DNA of 64,000 bases, taken from the NCBI RefSeq assembly GCF_030268085.1, contig NZ_BSDE01000003.1, forward strand, positions 62,001 through 126,000, read 5' to 3'. Below, one piece after another: positions 35,436 to 45,373 of the stretch (its first letter is position 1; every line of letters begins with the position of its first letter). The stretch comes from Geothrix limicola (GTDB taxonomy: Bacteria; Acidobacteriota; Holophagae; Holophagales; Holophagaceae). Below the pieces are notes generated by a model. The model worked only from the letters and a program-made list of their open reading frames with translations. It ran no database searches and was not told where the DNA came from. The position numbers and the translations under genes are program-made.

Positions 35436-36620
35436 ATGATCCGTGCCGCCCTGACCGCCCTGATGGCCCTACCCCTGGCCGCGCAGACGGCATCCAAGCC
35501 CGCGCCCCCCACTGAAGAGGCCACCATCGAGCGCTTCCGCGCCCATGCGAAGGCCCGCCCCGTGGCGCCTCAGGCCCCGCTCAGCCCGGAAGAGCGCAAC
35601 ATCATCCGCCGCTTCAAGGAGGCCAAATCCAGCGTCGTCTTCGTGTCGGCCATCGTGAAGGGACAGGATCCCCGGACCCTCGACATCGCCAAGATCCCCA
35701 CGGGATCTGGCACGGGCTTCGTCTGGGACGACTGGGGCCACATCGTCACCAACCACCACGTCATCACGGTGGAGGATCAGGGCCTGCGCATCGGCGAGGT
35801 CCAGGAGGTGGAAGTCACCCTCGCCGACGGGAAGACCTACAAGGGCCGCGTCATCGGCGTCAGCTTCGCCTACGACATCGCGGTGATCCAGGCCTTCGCC
35901 CCGCTGAAGGACATGAAGCCCATCCCCATCGGCCGTAGCAGCGATCTGCAGGTGGGCCAGTCCGTGCTCGCCATCGGCAATCCCTTCGGCCTGGACCATT
36001 CGCTCACGAGGGGCGTCATCTCGGCCCTCAGCCGGAAGATCGACACCGGCTACAACTCGAGCATCCTGAACGCCATCCAGACGGACGCCGCCGTGAACCC
36101 CGGCAACTCCGGCGGCCCGCTCCTGGACAGCGGCGGGCGCCTGGTCGGCATGAACACCGCCATCACCAGCACGAGCGGCAGTTCGGCGGGAGTGGGCTTC
36201 GCCATCCCCGTGGACACCTTGAATGACATCGTGCCCAAGCTCATCGCCCGCGGGCGGTTGGAGCCCCCCCGCATGGGCTTCGAAGTCTTCACCACCGCCG
36301 CCGCCCGGCAGACTTTCGGCATCACCCGCGGGCTGCTGGTCATGACCGTGGACCCGGATTCGCCGGCCGGGCGGGCCGGACTCCGACCACTGGAGGTGGA
36401 CGCGTCGGGCCAGGTCAAATCGATGGGCGACATCCTGCTGGGCTACGAAGGACGGGCCCTCGAAAGCGAAGGCCAGTTCATGGCCATGCTGGAAGTAATT
36501 CCGCCCAGCGACAAGGTCGTCTTCGACGTGCAGCGGGACGGAAAGGTCATCAGGATCGAGCTGAACCTCAAGGACACCAAGGCGGGCAAGAAGGTCAAAG
36601 CCCAGCCCGCCAGCATCTAG
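35436..36620 (+). CDS. HtrA/Deg-family periplasmic serine protease
   Basis: A 394-residue envelope quality-control protease with a signal peptide (MIRAALTALMALPLAAQ). The trypsin-like catalytic triad is His108 (VTNHHV), Asp147 (AYDIAV) and Ser225 (NPGNSGGPLLD). One PDZ domain follows (about 285-385; GLLVMTVDPDSPAGRAGL). A single PDZ is the DegS-like arrangement, but a cleavable signal rather than an anchor is seen. GGGAG precedes the ATG. Confidence 0.92.
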   Translation: MIRAALTALMALPLAAQTASKPAPPTEEATIERFRAHAKARPVAPQAPLSPEERNIIRRFKEAKSSVVFVSAIVKGQDPRTLDIAKIPTGSGTGFVWDDWGHIVTNHHVITVEDQGLRIGEVQEVEVTLADGKTYKGRVIGVSFAYDIAVIQAFAPLKDMKPIPIGRSSDLQVGQSVLAIGNPFGLDHSLTRGVISALSRKIDTGYNSSILNAIQTDAAVNPGNSGGPLLDSGGRLVGMNTAITSTSGSSAGVGFAIPVDTLNDIVPKLIARGRLEPPRMGFEVFTTAAARQTFGITRGLLVMTVDPDSPAGRAGLRPLEVDASGQVKSMGDILLGYEGRALESEGQFMAMLEVIPPSDKVVFDVQRDGKVIRIELNLKDTKAGKKVKAQPASI

Positions 36621-36629
36621 AAAGGCTGA

Positions 36630-37541
36630 TCACTTCTTCCCAGACACCTGGATCATGGGCGTGGCCCCGCCCATGGGCGTGATGATGAGGTTGCCCTTGG
36701 AGCCGATGTCGCGCAGGGCCTGGATGCGCTGGTACTCGATGATCTGGGGCGTCAGGCTCTGGCTCACGATCTGCTGGGCCCGGGCCTGGCCCTCGGCCTC
36801 GATGCGCTTGCGCTCGGCCTCCTGCTTTTCCTTCTGCAGCACGAAGGCCATCTTCTGCGCGTCCTGGTCGGCGGCGATCTTGTCGTTGATGGCCTTGGTG
36901 ATCTGGTCGGGCAGCAGCACGTTGCGCAGCAGCACCTGCTCCATGACGATGCCGCGCTCCTTGAAGGCCGCCGTCAGCGTCTTCGTCACGTTCTCGACGA
37001 AACCCATGCGATGCGTGGTGTAGAGTTCGGTGGCGCTGAGGCCCGCCGCCGCATCGCGCAGCGAGGTGCGGATCTGGCTGCGGAGGATCTGCCCTTCCAC
37101 GTCGGTGCCGATCTTCTCGTAGATCTTGGCGCAGTACTCCTGGTCCAGGTGGTAGAAGACCGTGGAATCCAGCTTCACGGTCAGGCCGTCGGAGGTGATG
37201 ACGGGGATGGAATCATCGCCCCGCTTCTGGCCCTCGTCGGCGATGCCGGACATGGTGTAGTTGCGGGTGCGGACCTCCATCTCCACCACCTGGGAGAAGG
37301 GGTTGATGAAGTGCAGGCCCGCGGGCAGCACCTGGGTCTGCACGTGGCCGAAGAGCACCACCACGCCCGCCTGGCCGGGCTGCACGATGACGGCCATGGA
37401 GGCGAGGAAGACCACCACGCCGAGTCCCAGGCCCACCCACTGCACGATCACCAGGCGGGCCGACAGCGGAAACCCGACCTTGGTCTTCCAGCGCCAGGCC
37501 AACAATCCGACGACGAGCAGCAGAACGGCGATGAGGATCAA
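36630..37541 (-). CDS. SPFH/band-7 (prohibitin/HflC-like) membrane protein
   Basis: A 303-residue protein that starts with TTG (GGAGG six bases upstream). Two hydrophobic segments (about residues 1-16 and 30-50) precede the SPFH domain (VQPGQAGVVVLFGHVQTQVLPAGLHF) and a long charged coiled coil (about 215-260; AQKMAFVLQKEKQEAERKRI). Such proteins oligomerise on the membrane and organise lipid microdomains or regulate FtsH-type proteases. It is convergent with the protease gene with a 9-bp gap. Confidence 0.87.
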   Translation of the reverse strand: MILIAVLLLVVGLLAWRWKTKVGFPLSARLVIVQWVGLGLGVVVFLASMAVIVQPGQAGVVVLFGHVQTQVLPAGLHFINPFSQVVEMEVRTRNYTMSGIADEGQKRGDDSIPVITSDGLTVKLDSTVFYHLDQEYCAKIYEKIGTDVEGQILRSQIRTSLRDAAAGLSATELYTTHRMGFVENVTKTLTAAFKERGIVMEQVLLRNVLLPDQITKAINDKIAADQDAQKMAFVLQKEKQEAERKRIEAEGQARAQQIVSQSLTPQIIEYQRIQALRDIGSKGNLIITPMGGATPMIQVSGKK

Positions 37542-37615
37542 AGAGCACCTCCAAGGGGCGCGTCAGATTAACAGGGCGCCTTGCCCGGCCCCGCCGGGGG
37601 CCCGTTAAAAGATCG

Positions 37616-38617
37616 CTAAGGTCGGGGCTCGGGTGTTGCGGGAGCTCCTGGATCCAGGAAACGGAGCGGCACCTGGAGCGGCGTCTCCTGGTTCGAGCAG
37701 CGAAGCACCAGCACAGCCTCGGTCTGGCGCCCGGTGCGGCGCACACGCAAGGTGTGGCGCACGGCTTCGGGCCCCGGCGCGTCGATGAGTTCGAAGCCCC
37801 TGCCCTGGATCTCGGCGCCGAGGATGCGGAAGGGCTTGCCATCCCGCGCCGCCAGTTCCAATCCCAGCAGGGTCGTCTTCAGGTCCGTGAACACCAGGCG
37901 GGAGGGCGTGGGCACCACCGGCGTGGCGATGCGCCAGTCGAGGTAAAGGGTGAACTGTGGCTGCCGGGGCCCGTTCGTCTCCACCTTGAGGACCTCCAGA
38001 CCCGCCGTGGTGCCCGGTTTGAGACGATTCGGGCGCAGGGTGACCCGCAGATCCGCGGTCGTGCCTTCGTGCACGAGTTCGGCCGCGAGATGCGGGGGCA
38101 GCTCGCCGGCCAGCACGAGCTTGAGGGGGTCGCCGCCTTCCCGCGTGAAGTGGAAGCGCGCCTCGGGGGTCTCGTGAGGTGCCACGTCGCCGAGGCTCTT
38201 GCGCGTGTTGTCCACCGCCACCTCGGGGCGGACCGTCATGTCGTAACGCAGGATGTAGTTGGGCTGGGCGGGATCATCCGTGCCCAGGCGCACGGCGCCC
38301 TTGATGGGGCCTTCCAGCCCCGAGGGATCCACCTTGAGGCGCAGCGTCCGCACTTCACCCGGTTGCATCGGCGCCGCGAGCTGGGCCTCGTCGAGGCTCA
38401 GCCCCAGCGACAGGTCGAGCACGCGGAATCGGAAGGGGCGATCGTGGGTGCTTCGGATGCCGAAGAGGGCCTCGCGGGCTTCGCGCGGGCCCACGCTGCC
38501 GAGGTGCACGGGGAAGGGCGTCGTCAGTTCGATGCGCGCCAGCGGCACCGGATCGGGCTTGGCGGCGGGCACGGGAACCGGGGCCTGGATCATTACAAGG
38601 GCGGGAAGGATGAGCAT
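37616..38617 (-). CDS. secreted protein with DUF1573-like Ig-type domains
   Basis: A 333-residue protein with a short signal-like N-terminus (MLILPALVMIQAPVPVPAAK) and two or three beta-sandwich repeats. FPVHLGSVGPREAREALFGI and KSLGDVAPHETPEARF resemble the DUF1573/ASPM-like domain in which a conserved DFG.V...E segment opens each unit. The start was shifted to 38617 (AGGA upstream) to expose the hydrophobic N-terminus. Role unknown; probably periplasmic. Confidence 0.58.
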   Translation of the reverse strand: MLILPALVMIQAPVPVPAAKPDPVPLARIELTTPFPVHLGSVGPREAREALFGIRSTHDRPFRFRVLDLSLGLSLDEAQLAAPMQPGEVRTLRLKVDPSGLEGPIKGAVRLGTDDPAQPNYILRYDMTVRPEVAVDNTRKSLGDVAPHETPEARFHFTREGGDPLKLVLAGELPPHLAAELVHEGTTADLRVTLRPNRLKPGTTAGLEVLKVETNGPRQPQFTLYLDWRIATPVVPTPSRLVFTDLKTTLLGLELAARDGKPFRILGAEIQGRGFELIDAPGPEAVRHTLRVRRTGRQTEAVLVLRCSNQETPLQVPLRFLDPGAPATPEPRP

Positions 38618-38762
38618 GGTGCGTCCTGGGGGGTCTACCAGTGTGCCGCGAGAGGCCTCCGCATCCGAGTTGTTAATTGTTGTTAAGCCCCGTGAATTCA
38701 CCTCGCGTTCACATCCCTCCCGGGTGCAATGGGGGATTCCATTCCCCTTTCAGGAGCACCTC

Positions 38763-41441
38763 ATGCAACCCTTCCGAACCCTCTGCTGTCTGGCCCTGGC
38801 TTCGGCCCTGAGCCTGGGCGCGCAGACACCCAAACGGATCCTCTTCGACCACACGCGCCACGAGGAGGCGGGCACCTCCGCCGAGTGGGTGATCTGCACC
38901 GCCAGCGAACCCGATCCCAGCCCCGCCAACCCCACCACGGAGACGGACTGGAACGGCGGCATCAGCGCCTGGGCCTTCGATCTCTACAAGGCGGGCTACA
39001 CCGTGCAGTCCCTGCCGCCCACGGGCCGAGTCACCTACGGCGACACCAGCAATGCGCAGGACCTTTCCCATTACGCGGCCTACATCATCGACGAGCCCTA
39101 CATCCTGTTCACGGCCGCGGAGAAGCAGGCCATCCTCAGCTACGTCCAGCACGGCGGCGGGCTCTTCGTCGTGGGCAACCACGTGGGCGCCGCCCGCTAC
39201 AGCGGAGGCACGGACGCCTACACCGTCTTCAACGACATGGTCCAGGTGAACGGCACCAACCCCTACGGCTTCACCTTCGTGCCCGGCCACGGGCCCGGCG
39301 ACGCTCAGGCCAACACCACCAGCACCGCCTTCACCACCAGCTCCTCCCCCGCGGCCCAGACCATCGTCAACGGCTCCTTCGGTTCGCTGGGGATGATGGA
39401 CTTCCACTCCTACTCCTACCTGAACTACAGCACCGCGCAGAACCCGAGCGTGCAGGAGATCCTCCACACGCAGGTGAGCGGCGACAGCGGCTCCTTCATC
39501 GTCACCTGCACCGTCGGCAGCGGGCGCGTCGTGGCCATCAGCGACAGCGCTCCGGCCGACGACGGAACCACCACGACCTCCGGCAAGAGCCTGCATGCCA
39601 GCTGGCCCATCAACAGCAACCGAGCCTTCTTCATGAACGCCACGGCCTACCTGGCGGGCGCGGCCACCACGGCGCCCGTGCCCGTAGTGAGCATCAGCTC
39701 CCCGGCCACCGACCCCACCATCACGGCCGGCGGGTCCGTCAGCTTCCAGGGAAGCGCGACGATCTCCGACGGCAGCGCCCTCAGCTACAGCTGGTCCTTC
39801 GGAGACGGTGCCTCCGCGGCGGTCCAGGGCCCGGTGAACCACACCTACACGACGGCGGGCACCTACACCGCCACCTTCACGGCCACCAGCAACCAGGGCC
39901 AGGCGGCCTCCGCCACGCGTACCGTCACGGTGAGCCCCACGGCCGACACCCAGCCGCCCACCGTCTCCGTCTCTGAATCCGGCACGAGCGGCACGATCTC
40001 CTTCAGCGCCTCCGCCACCGACAACGTGGGTGTCACGAAGGTTGAGTTCTATGTGGATGGCGCCCTGGTGGGCACCGATACGGCCTCGCCCTACACCCTG
40101 GCCTCCGATTCCACCAAGCTGGCTAACGGATCCCACACCCTGGTGGCCAAGGCCTATGACGCCGCCGCCAACGTCGGCACCTCCGCCTCCGTGGCCTTCT
40201 CCGTGAACAACCCCACGGGCGGCGGCACCACCACCCAGATTCTGGGCAACCCCGGCTTCGAGACCGGCTCGGCCAGCCCCTGGACGGCCTCTGCCGGCGT
40301 CCTTGACAACAGCACGTCGGAGGCCGCCCACAGCGGCAGCTGGAAGGCCTGGCTGGACGGCTACGGCAGCAGCCACACCGACTCCCTCTACCAGCAGGTG
40401 GCCATCGATCCCACGGCCACGGCGGCCACGCTGACCTTCTGGCTCCACGTCGATACCGCGGAAACCACCACCACGGCGGCCAACGACACCCTGAAGGTGC
40501 AGGTCCGCAACGGCTCGGGTACCGTCCTGGCGACGCTCGCCATCTACTCCAACCTGAACGCCAGCACGGGCTTCGCCCAGAAGAGCTTCGACCTCACCGC
40601 CTACAAGGGCCAGACCATCCAGATCTACCTGGTGGGCACCGAAGACAGCTCCAACCAGACCTCCTTCGTCGTGGACGACTTCGCCCTGAGCGTCACGACC
40701 TCGGGCGGCAGTTCGGATACCACGCCGCCCACCGTCTCCGTCACCGAGAGCGGCTCCACCGGCACCATCACCTTCAATGCCACCGCCACGGACAACGTGG
40801 GCGTGACGAAGGTGGAGTTCTATGTGGACGGCGTCCTGAAGGGCACGGACACGGCCTCGCCCTACGCCCTGGGCTTGGACAGCACCACCCTGGCCAACGG
40901 CGGCCACTCGCTGACGGCCAAGGCCTATGACGCCGCGGGCAACGTGGGGAGCTCCCCGGCCCTGAGTTTCTCCGTGAGCAACAGCGTCCCCACCGGCTCG
41001 TCGCTCGCCGAGTCCTTCGACACGGGTACGAAGACGTCCTACACCGCGGGCCCCGTAACCCTGCCCACGGGCACCTGGACCCTGACCGACGCCCTCCTCG
41101 GCAACAGCACCAGCGACGCCAAGAACGGCGCCCAGAGCGTCCGCGTCCGCAACAGCGGCAAGGTCACCATGGGCTTCGATTTCGCCACCGGCGCCCAGAC
41201 CGTATCCGTGAAGCACGCCAAGTTCGGCACCGACGGCAACAGCACTTGGGGCCTCTGGTACTCCACCGACGGCGGATCCACCTGGATCCAGGCCGGCAAC
41301 CTCGTGACCACCTCGTCCACCACCCTGGCCGCGGCCTCCTTCACGGTGAACGTGACGGGCACCATCCGCTTCGAGATCCGCAAGACGGACGGAACGTCCA
41401 ACCGGATGAACGTCGACGACTTCGCCATCGCCGGCTACTGA
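38763..41441 (+). CDS. secreted multidomain protein: GATase-like, PKD, Ig-like and jelly-roll modules
   Basis: An 892-residue extracellular protein. After the signal peptide comes an alpha/beta domain of glutamine-amidotransferase/ThuA type ([27 protein letters not shown]). A PKD domain follows (about 305-395; [12 protein letters not shown]). Then two near-identical Ig-like units (PPTVSV...[14 protein letters not shown], about 400-490 and 655-745) alternate with jelly-roll domains that resemble carbohydrate-binding or MAM-type modules ([16 protein letters not shown] at the ends). AGGAG precedes the ATG. It may act on or bind a surface polymer; no catalytic residues were assigned. Confidence 0.78.
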   Translation: MQPFRTLCCLALASALSLGAQTPKRILFDHTRHEEAGTSAEWVICTASEPDPSPANPTTETDWNGGISAWAFDLYKAGYTVQSLPPTGRVTYGDTSNAQDLSHYAAYIIDEPYILFTAAEKQAILSYVQHGGGLFVVGNHVGAARYSGGTDAYTVFNDMVQVNGTNPYGFTFVPGHGPGDAQANTTSTAFTTSSSPAAQTIVNGSFGSLGMMDFHSYSYLNYSTAQNPSVQEILHTQVSGDSGSFIVTCTVGSGRVVAISDSAPADDGTTTTSGKSLHASWPINSNRAFFMNATAYLAGAATTAPVPVVSISSPATDPTITAGGSVSFQGSATISDGSALSYSWSFGDGASAAVQGPVNHTYTTAGTYTATFTATSNQGQAASATRTVTVSPTADTQPPTVSVSESGTSGTISFSASATDNVGVTKVEFYVDGALVGTDTASPYTLASDSTKLANGSHTLVAKAYDAAANVGTSASVAFSVNNPTGGGTTTQILGNPGFETGSASPWTASAGVLDNSTSEAAHSGSWKAWLDGYGSSHTDSLYQQVAIDPTATAATLTFWLHVDTAETTTTAANDTLKVQVRNGSGTVLATLAIYSNLNASTGFAQKSFDLTAYKGQTIQIYLVGTEDSSNQTSFVVDDFALSVTTSGGSSDTTPPTVSVTESGSTGTITFNATATDNVGVTKVEFYVDGVLKGTDTASPYALGLDSTTLANGGHSLTAKAYDAAGNVGSSPALSFSVSNSVPTGSSLAESFDTGTKTSYTAGPVTLPTGTWTLTDALLGNSTSDAKNGAQSVRVRNSGKVTMGFDFATGAQTVSVKHAKFGTDGNSTWGLWYSTDGGSTWIQAGNLVTTSSTTLAAASFTVNVTGTIRFEIRKTDGTSNRMNVDDFAIAGY

Positions 41442-41460
41442 CCCTTCGCGACCCGCCAAG

Positions 41461-41488
41461 AACCCCGGGCCCCGGCCCGGGGTTTTTC
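41461..41488 (+). terminator. intrinsic terminator
   Basis: A perfect 8-bp stem, CCCCGGGC with GCCCGGGG around a 4-nt loop, followed by TTTTT, 20 bp after the multidomain protein gene. Confidence 0.88.
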
Positions 41489-41503
41489 GTTATGCTTCGA
41501 CCC

Positions 41504-41938
41504 ATGAAGAGCCACCGGACCGTCCTCACCCTCCGCCTCCCCGGCCGCGCGGGCTTCGTGAACATCACGGACCAGGTGGCCGAGGCCGTGCGCGAAAGCG
41601 GGGTTCAGGAGGGGCTCTGCCTCGTGAACTCCATGCACATCACCTCCAGCGTATTCATCAACGACGAGGAGTCGGGCCTCAAGCAGGACTACCTCCGCTG
41701 GCTGGAGAAGCTGGCCCCCTTCAACGCCGGATCCGATCCCGCCCAGGGCGGCTACCTGCACAACCGCACAGGCGAGGACAACGGCGACGCCCACCATAAG
41801 CGGCAGATCATGGGCCGCGAAGTGGTCGTGGCCATCACGGGCGGACGCCTCGACTTCGGAACCTGGGAGCAGATCTTCTACGGCGAATTCGACGGCCGCC
41901 GGGACAAGCGCGTGCTGATCAAGATCATCGGGGAATGA
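41504..41938 (+). CDS. YjbQ/UPF0047 family protein
   Basis: A 144-residue single-domain protein with the family's conserved blocks: [39 protein letters not shown] and [19 protein letters not shown]. Members fold as a small metal-binding barrel, and some have weak thiamine-phosphate synthase activity. The true start may be ATG 41492 or 41504; neither has a clear ribosome site, and translation begins close behind the terminator. The stop overlaps the next gene's ATG. Confidence 0.92.
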   Translation: MKSHRTVLTLRLPGRAGFVNITDQVAEAVRESGVQEGLCLVNSMHITSSVFINDEESGLKQDYLRWLEKLAPFNAGSDPAQGGYLHNRTGEDNGDAHHKRQIMGREVVVAITGGRLDFGTWEQIFYGEFDGRRDKRVLIKIIGE

Positions 41939-42558
41939 GCATGATCACCCGCGACCTGGCCTCCCTGCCCAAGCGTGACGTCTACCGCGTGCTGTCCAGC
42001 CTCGTCATCCCGCGGCCCATCGCCTGGATCACCACCTTGAATGAAGGGGGGGCCGTGAACCTGGCGCCCTTCAGCAGCTTCATGGGCATCTTCGGACCCC
42101 CCATGCTCGCCGTCACCCTGGGTCGGCGGCGGGACGGATCACTCAAGGACACCCACCGCAACCTGAGGGAACGGCGCGAAGCCGTCGTGCACCTGGCGGA
42201 CCTGCCCCTGCTGGAAGCGCTTCACGCCAGTGCCGATGAAGTAGCTCCGGAGGTCAGCGAAGTCGAGCGGCTGGGCCTGCCCACGGAACCTTCCCTCCGC
42301 GTGGGTCCGCCCCGTCTGAAGGACGCCCCCGTGGCCCTGGAGTGCCGCCTGAACCAGGAGCTGGAGCTGGGACCCGCCAGCACCCTCGTCCTGCTGGATG
42401 TGCTGGTGAGCCATGCGGCCGAGCGCATCTGGAGCGCCGAGGCCGATTGCGCGGATGCCAGCCTCTGGACGCCCCTGTCCCGACTCGCCTCCGTTGTCGG
42501 CCCCAACTATGGCGCTCTCGGACAGACCTTCCGCCTCGGCGCTTCCGAATTGCCCTGA
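41935..42558 (+). CDS. flavin reductase-like FMN-binding protein
   Basis: A 207-residue split-barrel flavoprotein. [24 protein letters not shown] (first 20 shown: [20 protein letters not shown]) is the FMN-binding signature of the flavin reductase/DIM6-NTAB family. The ATG overlaps the YjbQ stop (ATGA), with a second ATG two codons later. It probably reduces free flavin or an unknown acceptor with NAD(P)H. Confidence 0.88.
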   Translation: MSMITRDLASLPKRDVYRVLSSLVIPRPIAWITTLNEGGAVNLAPFSSFMGIFGPPMLAVTLGRRRDGSLKDTHRNLRERREAVVHLADLPLLEALHASADEVAPEVSEVERLGLPTEPSLRVGPPRLKDAPVALECRLNQELELGPASTLVLLDVLVSHAAERIWSAEADCADASLWTPLSRLASVVGPNYGALGQTFRLGASELP

Positions 42559-42565
42559 TCCCGCC

Positions 42566-43231
42566 TCAGTCCCAGTGACGGATCCAGGTCGGATCGAACT
42601 TGCTGTCCGCCGATCTCGGCTCTGCCTCGACGGCCGCCTGCGCCACCCCCAGGGCGCGCAGCGCGGCCTGCAGGGATTCCGCCCGCTGTTTCTGAAGGGC
42701 CGGCGTGGCCTTGTCCGAGGGCACCTGCACCGCCCAGCGGCCCGCCCGGCCCCAGGCTTTCACCCAGGCCTCCAGCTTCTTCACGCCGGCCGGACTGAGC
42801 TCGCCCTGCTGGGGCAGGAAATAGAGGATGCCCTCCCGAGGCGGCGCCGCGGACGTCATCATCGGCGCAGGAGCGGCCGGAATCGGATCGACGTTCAGCG
42901 CCCGGGCCTTGGGCACCCAGGTGGGAAGGGCTGGAAAGGCGAGGTCGCCCTTCATGGGATAGAGCGCCTCCTTGGGCTCGAAGCGCGTTTCCGCCTGGGC
43001 GCCGCGAAGGCCCGTCACATAGGCGTAGCCCAGGGTTCGCAGATCCCCCGCCCGCTTGACGATCAGACGGTCCCCCACGTGGAGGCCCTGCTCCTGCGCG
43101 CCATCCAGGCAGTAGATCCGATCGCCGGGTTCGTAGGGCGGTGGACCGCGCCGCTCCACGGCCACCACGTGGAGGGGGGCCTGGGCGCCGAGCACGGCGC
43201 AGAGCGCGAGACAGAGGGAGAACCACCGCAT
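42566..43231 (-). CDS. hypothetical exported protein with OmpA-like C-terminal region
   Basis: A 221-residue protein with a signal peptide (MRWFSLCLALCAVLGAQA). An N-terminal small beta domain (residues 25-90) has DRIYCLDG and LHVGDRLIVKR. The C-terminal part (about 130-205; GILYFLPQQGELSPAGVKKL, KQRAESLQAALRALGV) resembles a peptidoglycan-binding OmpA domain but lacks the usual Asp and Arg of the binding site. The family is not certain. Confidence 0.6.
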   Translation of the reverse strand: MRWFSLCLALCAVLGAQAPLHVVAVERRGPPPYEPGDRIYCLDGAQEQGLHVGDRLIVKRAGDLRTLGYAYVTGLRGAQAETRFEPKEALYPMKGDLAFPALPTWVPKARALNVDPIPAAPAPMMTSAAPPREGILYFLPQQGELSPAGVKKLEAWVKAWGRAGRWAVQVPSDKATPALQKQRAESLQAALRALGVAQAAVEAEPRSADSKFDPTWIRHWD

Positions 43232-43264
43232 GGGCTGCTTATCGGTCGGCGGGGGGCATCTTCC

Positions 43265-44494
43265 TTAGTACGGCCGGATGCCCATCTCGCGGAGGAGGTC
43301 CCCCAGCAGGTAGAGCGATCCTGTCACCAGGCGCGGGGCTTCCGCCGCGGCCCGCAGGTGCACTGCGGCCTGCCGCAGGGTGAGCATGGGTGCTTCCAGT
43401 CCCCAGGCTTCGCCCAGGCCCTGGGCCGTGGCGTACCGTTCCGCATCCCCCTGCACGAAGGTCACCGACAACGGATGCATGCGCTTGAGTTCGCGTGCCA
43501 CGCCCGCGAGATCCTTGTCTCCCATGGCGCCGACATAGAGGTGGGGCCTCACGCCGCAGGCCAGGGCATGATCGGCCAGGGCCCGCGCGCCGTCGGGGTT
43601 GTGGGCGCCGTCCATCCACACGCCTTCCAGGCTCGGCACCTTCCACAGGCGTCCGGGCCAGCGTGCCGCCGCCACGCCCTCCCAGAGCCGGTCGTCGGGA
43701 ATCGGGAAGCCCAGCGCCTGAAGTTGGCGCACGGCTTCGAAGGCCGTGGCCAGGTTGTCCAGCTGGTGGAGGCCCGCGAGCCCAACGCGCTGTCCCGCCA
43801 CGCGCGAGTGGTCCCAGCGGATGTCGGCAGGCCCGAGGCGGGAGGCCGGATGCAGAGTGGGCCGGCAGGGCAGCAGCGGGCGGATCCACTCCGGATCCAG
43901 TGTCGGGCCCAGCACGAGCGGACGGTCGTCCCGGGCGGTGCAGAGCTTTTCTTGCGCAATGGCTTCCCGCGTGTTCCCCAGGTACTGCTGGTGATCGAGC
44001 CCCACCGTGGTGAGCACCGTGAGGATGGGATCCGTGGCGTTGGTGGCGTCCCAGCGCCCGCCCATGCCCACTTCCAGGAGGGCCACCTCCACGCCGGTCA
44101 TCCGGAAGGCGGACAGCGCGGCGGTGATCATCAGTTCGAAGTACGTGGCCTGCAGCCCGGTCCGCTCCTCAGCCTCGAAAGCCTCACCCAGCAGCAGGTC
44201 CAGCGCGCCCACGCCGATGGGTTCGCCATCCACCCAGATGCGCTCGGTGACGTCGACCAGGTGCGGCGAGGTGGTCCAGCCCACCACGAAGCCCGCGGCC
44301 TTCAACATGTGGGCGAGGAAGGCGCCCGTGCTGCCCTTTCCGTTGGTGCCCGCGATGAGCACCACCGGAAACCCGTGATCGGGGTGGCCCAGGCTCTCCA
44401 GCAGGGTCCGGATGTTGTCCAGTCCGCACTTGATGCCAAGGTGGCCCCGCTCCTGGAGGCGCGGGACGTGGATGGGTACGAATTCGCCGGCCAT
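43265..44494 (-). CDS. folC: folylpolyglutamate synthase/dihydrofolate synthase
   Basis: A 409-residue ATP-dependent ligase of the Mur ligase superfamily that adds glutamate to folates (and to dihydropteroate in bifunctional members). The P-loop is VVLIAGTNGKGST (about 44-56), and the second-domain blocks DGAHNPDGARAL and LLEVGMGGRWDATN are present. Start at 44494, where its ATG overlaps the accD stop (TGATG). The accD-folC arrangement is widespread. Confidence 0.94.
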   Translation of the reverse strand: MAGEFVPIHVPRLQERGHLGIKCGLDNIRTLLESLGHPDHGFPVVLIAGTNGKGSTGAFLAHMLKAAGFVVGWTTSPHLVDVTERIWVDGEPIGVGALDLLLGEAFEAEERTGLQATYFELMITAALSAFRMTGVEVALLEVGMGGRWDATNATDPILTVLTTVGLDHQQYLGNTREAIAQEKLCTARDDRPLVLGPTLDPEWIRPLLPCRPTLHPASRLGPADIRWDHSRVAGQRVGLAGLHQLDNLATAFEAVRQLQALGFPIPDDRLWEGVAAARWPGRLWKVPSLEGVWMDGAHNPDGARALADHALACGVRPHLYVGAMGDKDLAGVARELKRMHPLSVTFVQGDAERYATAQGLGEAWGLEAPMLTLRQAAVHLRAAAEAPRLVTGSLYLLGDLLREMGIRPY

Positions 44495-45348
44495 CAGTCC
44501 CTGGGCGAGGGCATCATCCACGCCAGGGTCGCGGCGATGAAGTCCTTGAGGTGATCGCGGTTGACCACCTTGTCCACCATGCCGTGGGCCTGGAGGAACT
44601 CCGAGCGCTGGAAGTCATCCGGAAGGGTCTGCTTGATGGTCTGCTCGATGACGCGGCGCCCCGCGAACCCGATCTGGGCCTTGGGCTCGGCGATGTTGAG
44701 ATCCCCCAGCATGGCGTAGCTGGCGCTCACGCCGCCGGTGGTGGGGTCCGTGAGGATGCTGAGGTAGGGCAGGCCGGCCTTGTCCAGCTTGGCGAGGGCG
44801 GCGCTCACCTTGGCCATCTGCATCAGCGACAGGGTGCCCTCCTGCATGCGGGCACCGCCGCTGCAGCTCACGATGACGTAGGCGCACTGCTTCTCGAGGG
44901 CCCGCTCGGCGGCCAGCCGGAGCTTCTCGCCGACCACACTGCCCATGCTCGCGGCGAGGAAATCGAAGTTCATGACCGCGGCCACCACGGGATGGCCCGA
45001 GATGGCGCCTTCGACCACCACCACCGCATCTTCCGTATGCCCGGCCTCTTCCAGCTTCTTCAGCTGGTCCTTGTAGCTCTTGGTCGAGACGAATCCGAGG
45101 GGGTCCCCGCTCTTGAGGTCGCTGAAGAGCGTCGTCCAGCCCTCATCCATCAGGTTCTCGAGCCGCTCGTCCACGCCGATGCGGAAGTGGTAGCCGCACT
45201 TGGGGCAGACGTTGTGGGTGTTGACCAGTTCCTTGCGGTAGATCAGCTCCTTGCAGGCTTCACACTTGATCCAAAGGCCCTCAGGCACCCGGACGGTCTT
45301 TTCCTCTACGGCGGTTTTCTGCTGACGTTTCTTGACGAACCACGACAT
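44494..45348 (-). CDS. accD: acetyl-CoA carboxylase carboxyltransferase subunit beta
   Basis: A 284-residue subunit that, with AccA, transfers CO2 from carboxybiotin to acetyl-CoA. An N-terminal four-Cys zinc ribbon (CEACKELI, CPKCGYHF, about residues 31-55) and the crotonase-like fold with SCSGGARMQEG and DPTTGGVSASYA are typical. AAGGAG precedes the ATG. It is followed by folC with overlapping codons. Confidence 0.97.
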   Translation of the reverse strand: MSWFVKKRQQKTAVEEKTVRVPEGLWIKCEACKELIYRKELVNTHNVCPKCGYHFRIGVDERLENLMDEGWTTLFSDLKSGDPLGFVSTKSYKDQLKKLEEAGHTEDAVVVVEGAISGHPVVAAVMNFDFLAASMGSVVGEKLRLAAERALEKQCAYVIVSCSGGARMQEGTLSLMQMAKVSAALAKLDKAGLPYLSILTDPTTGGVSASYAMLGDLNIAEPKAQIGFAGRRVIEQTIKQTLPDDFQRSEFLQAHGMVDKVVNRDHLKDFIAATLAWMMPSPRD

Positions 45349-45373
45349 GGAGACTCCTTACTGAGACGCGGTG

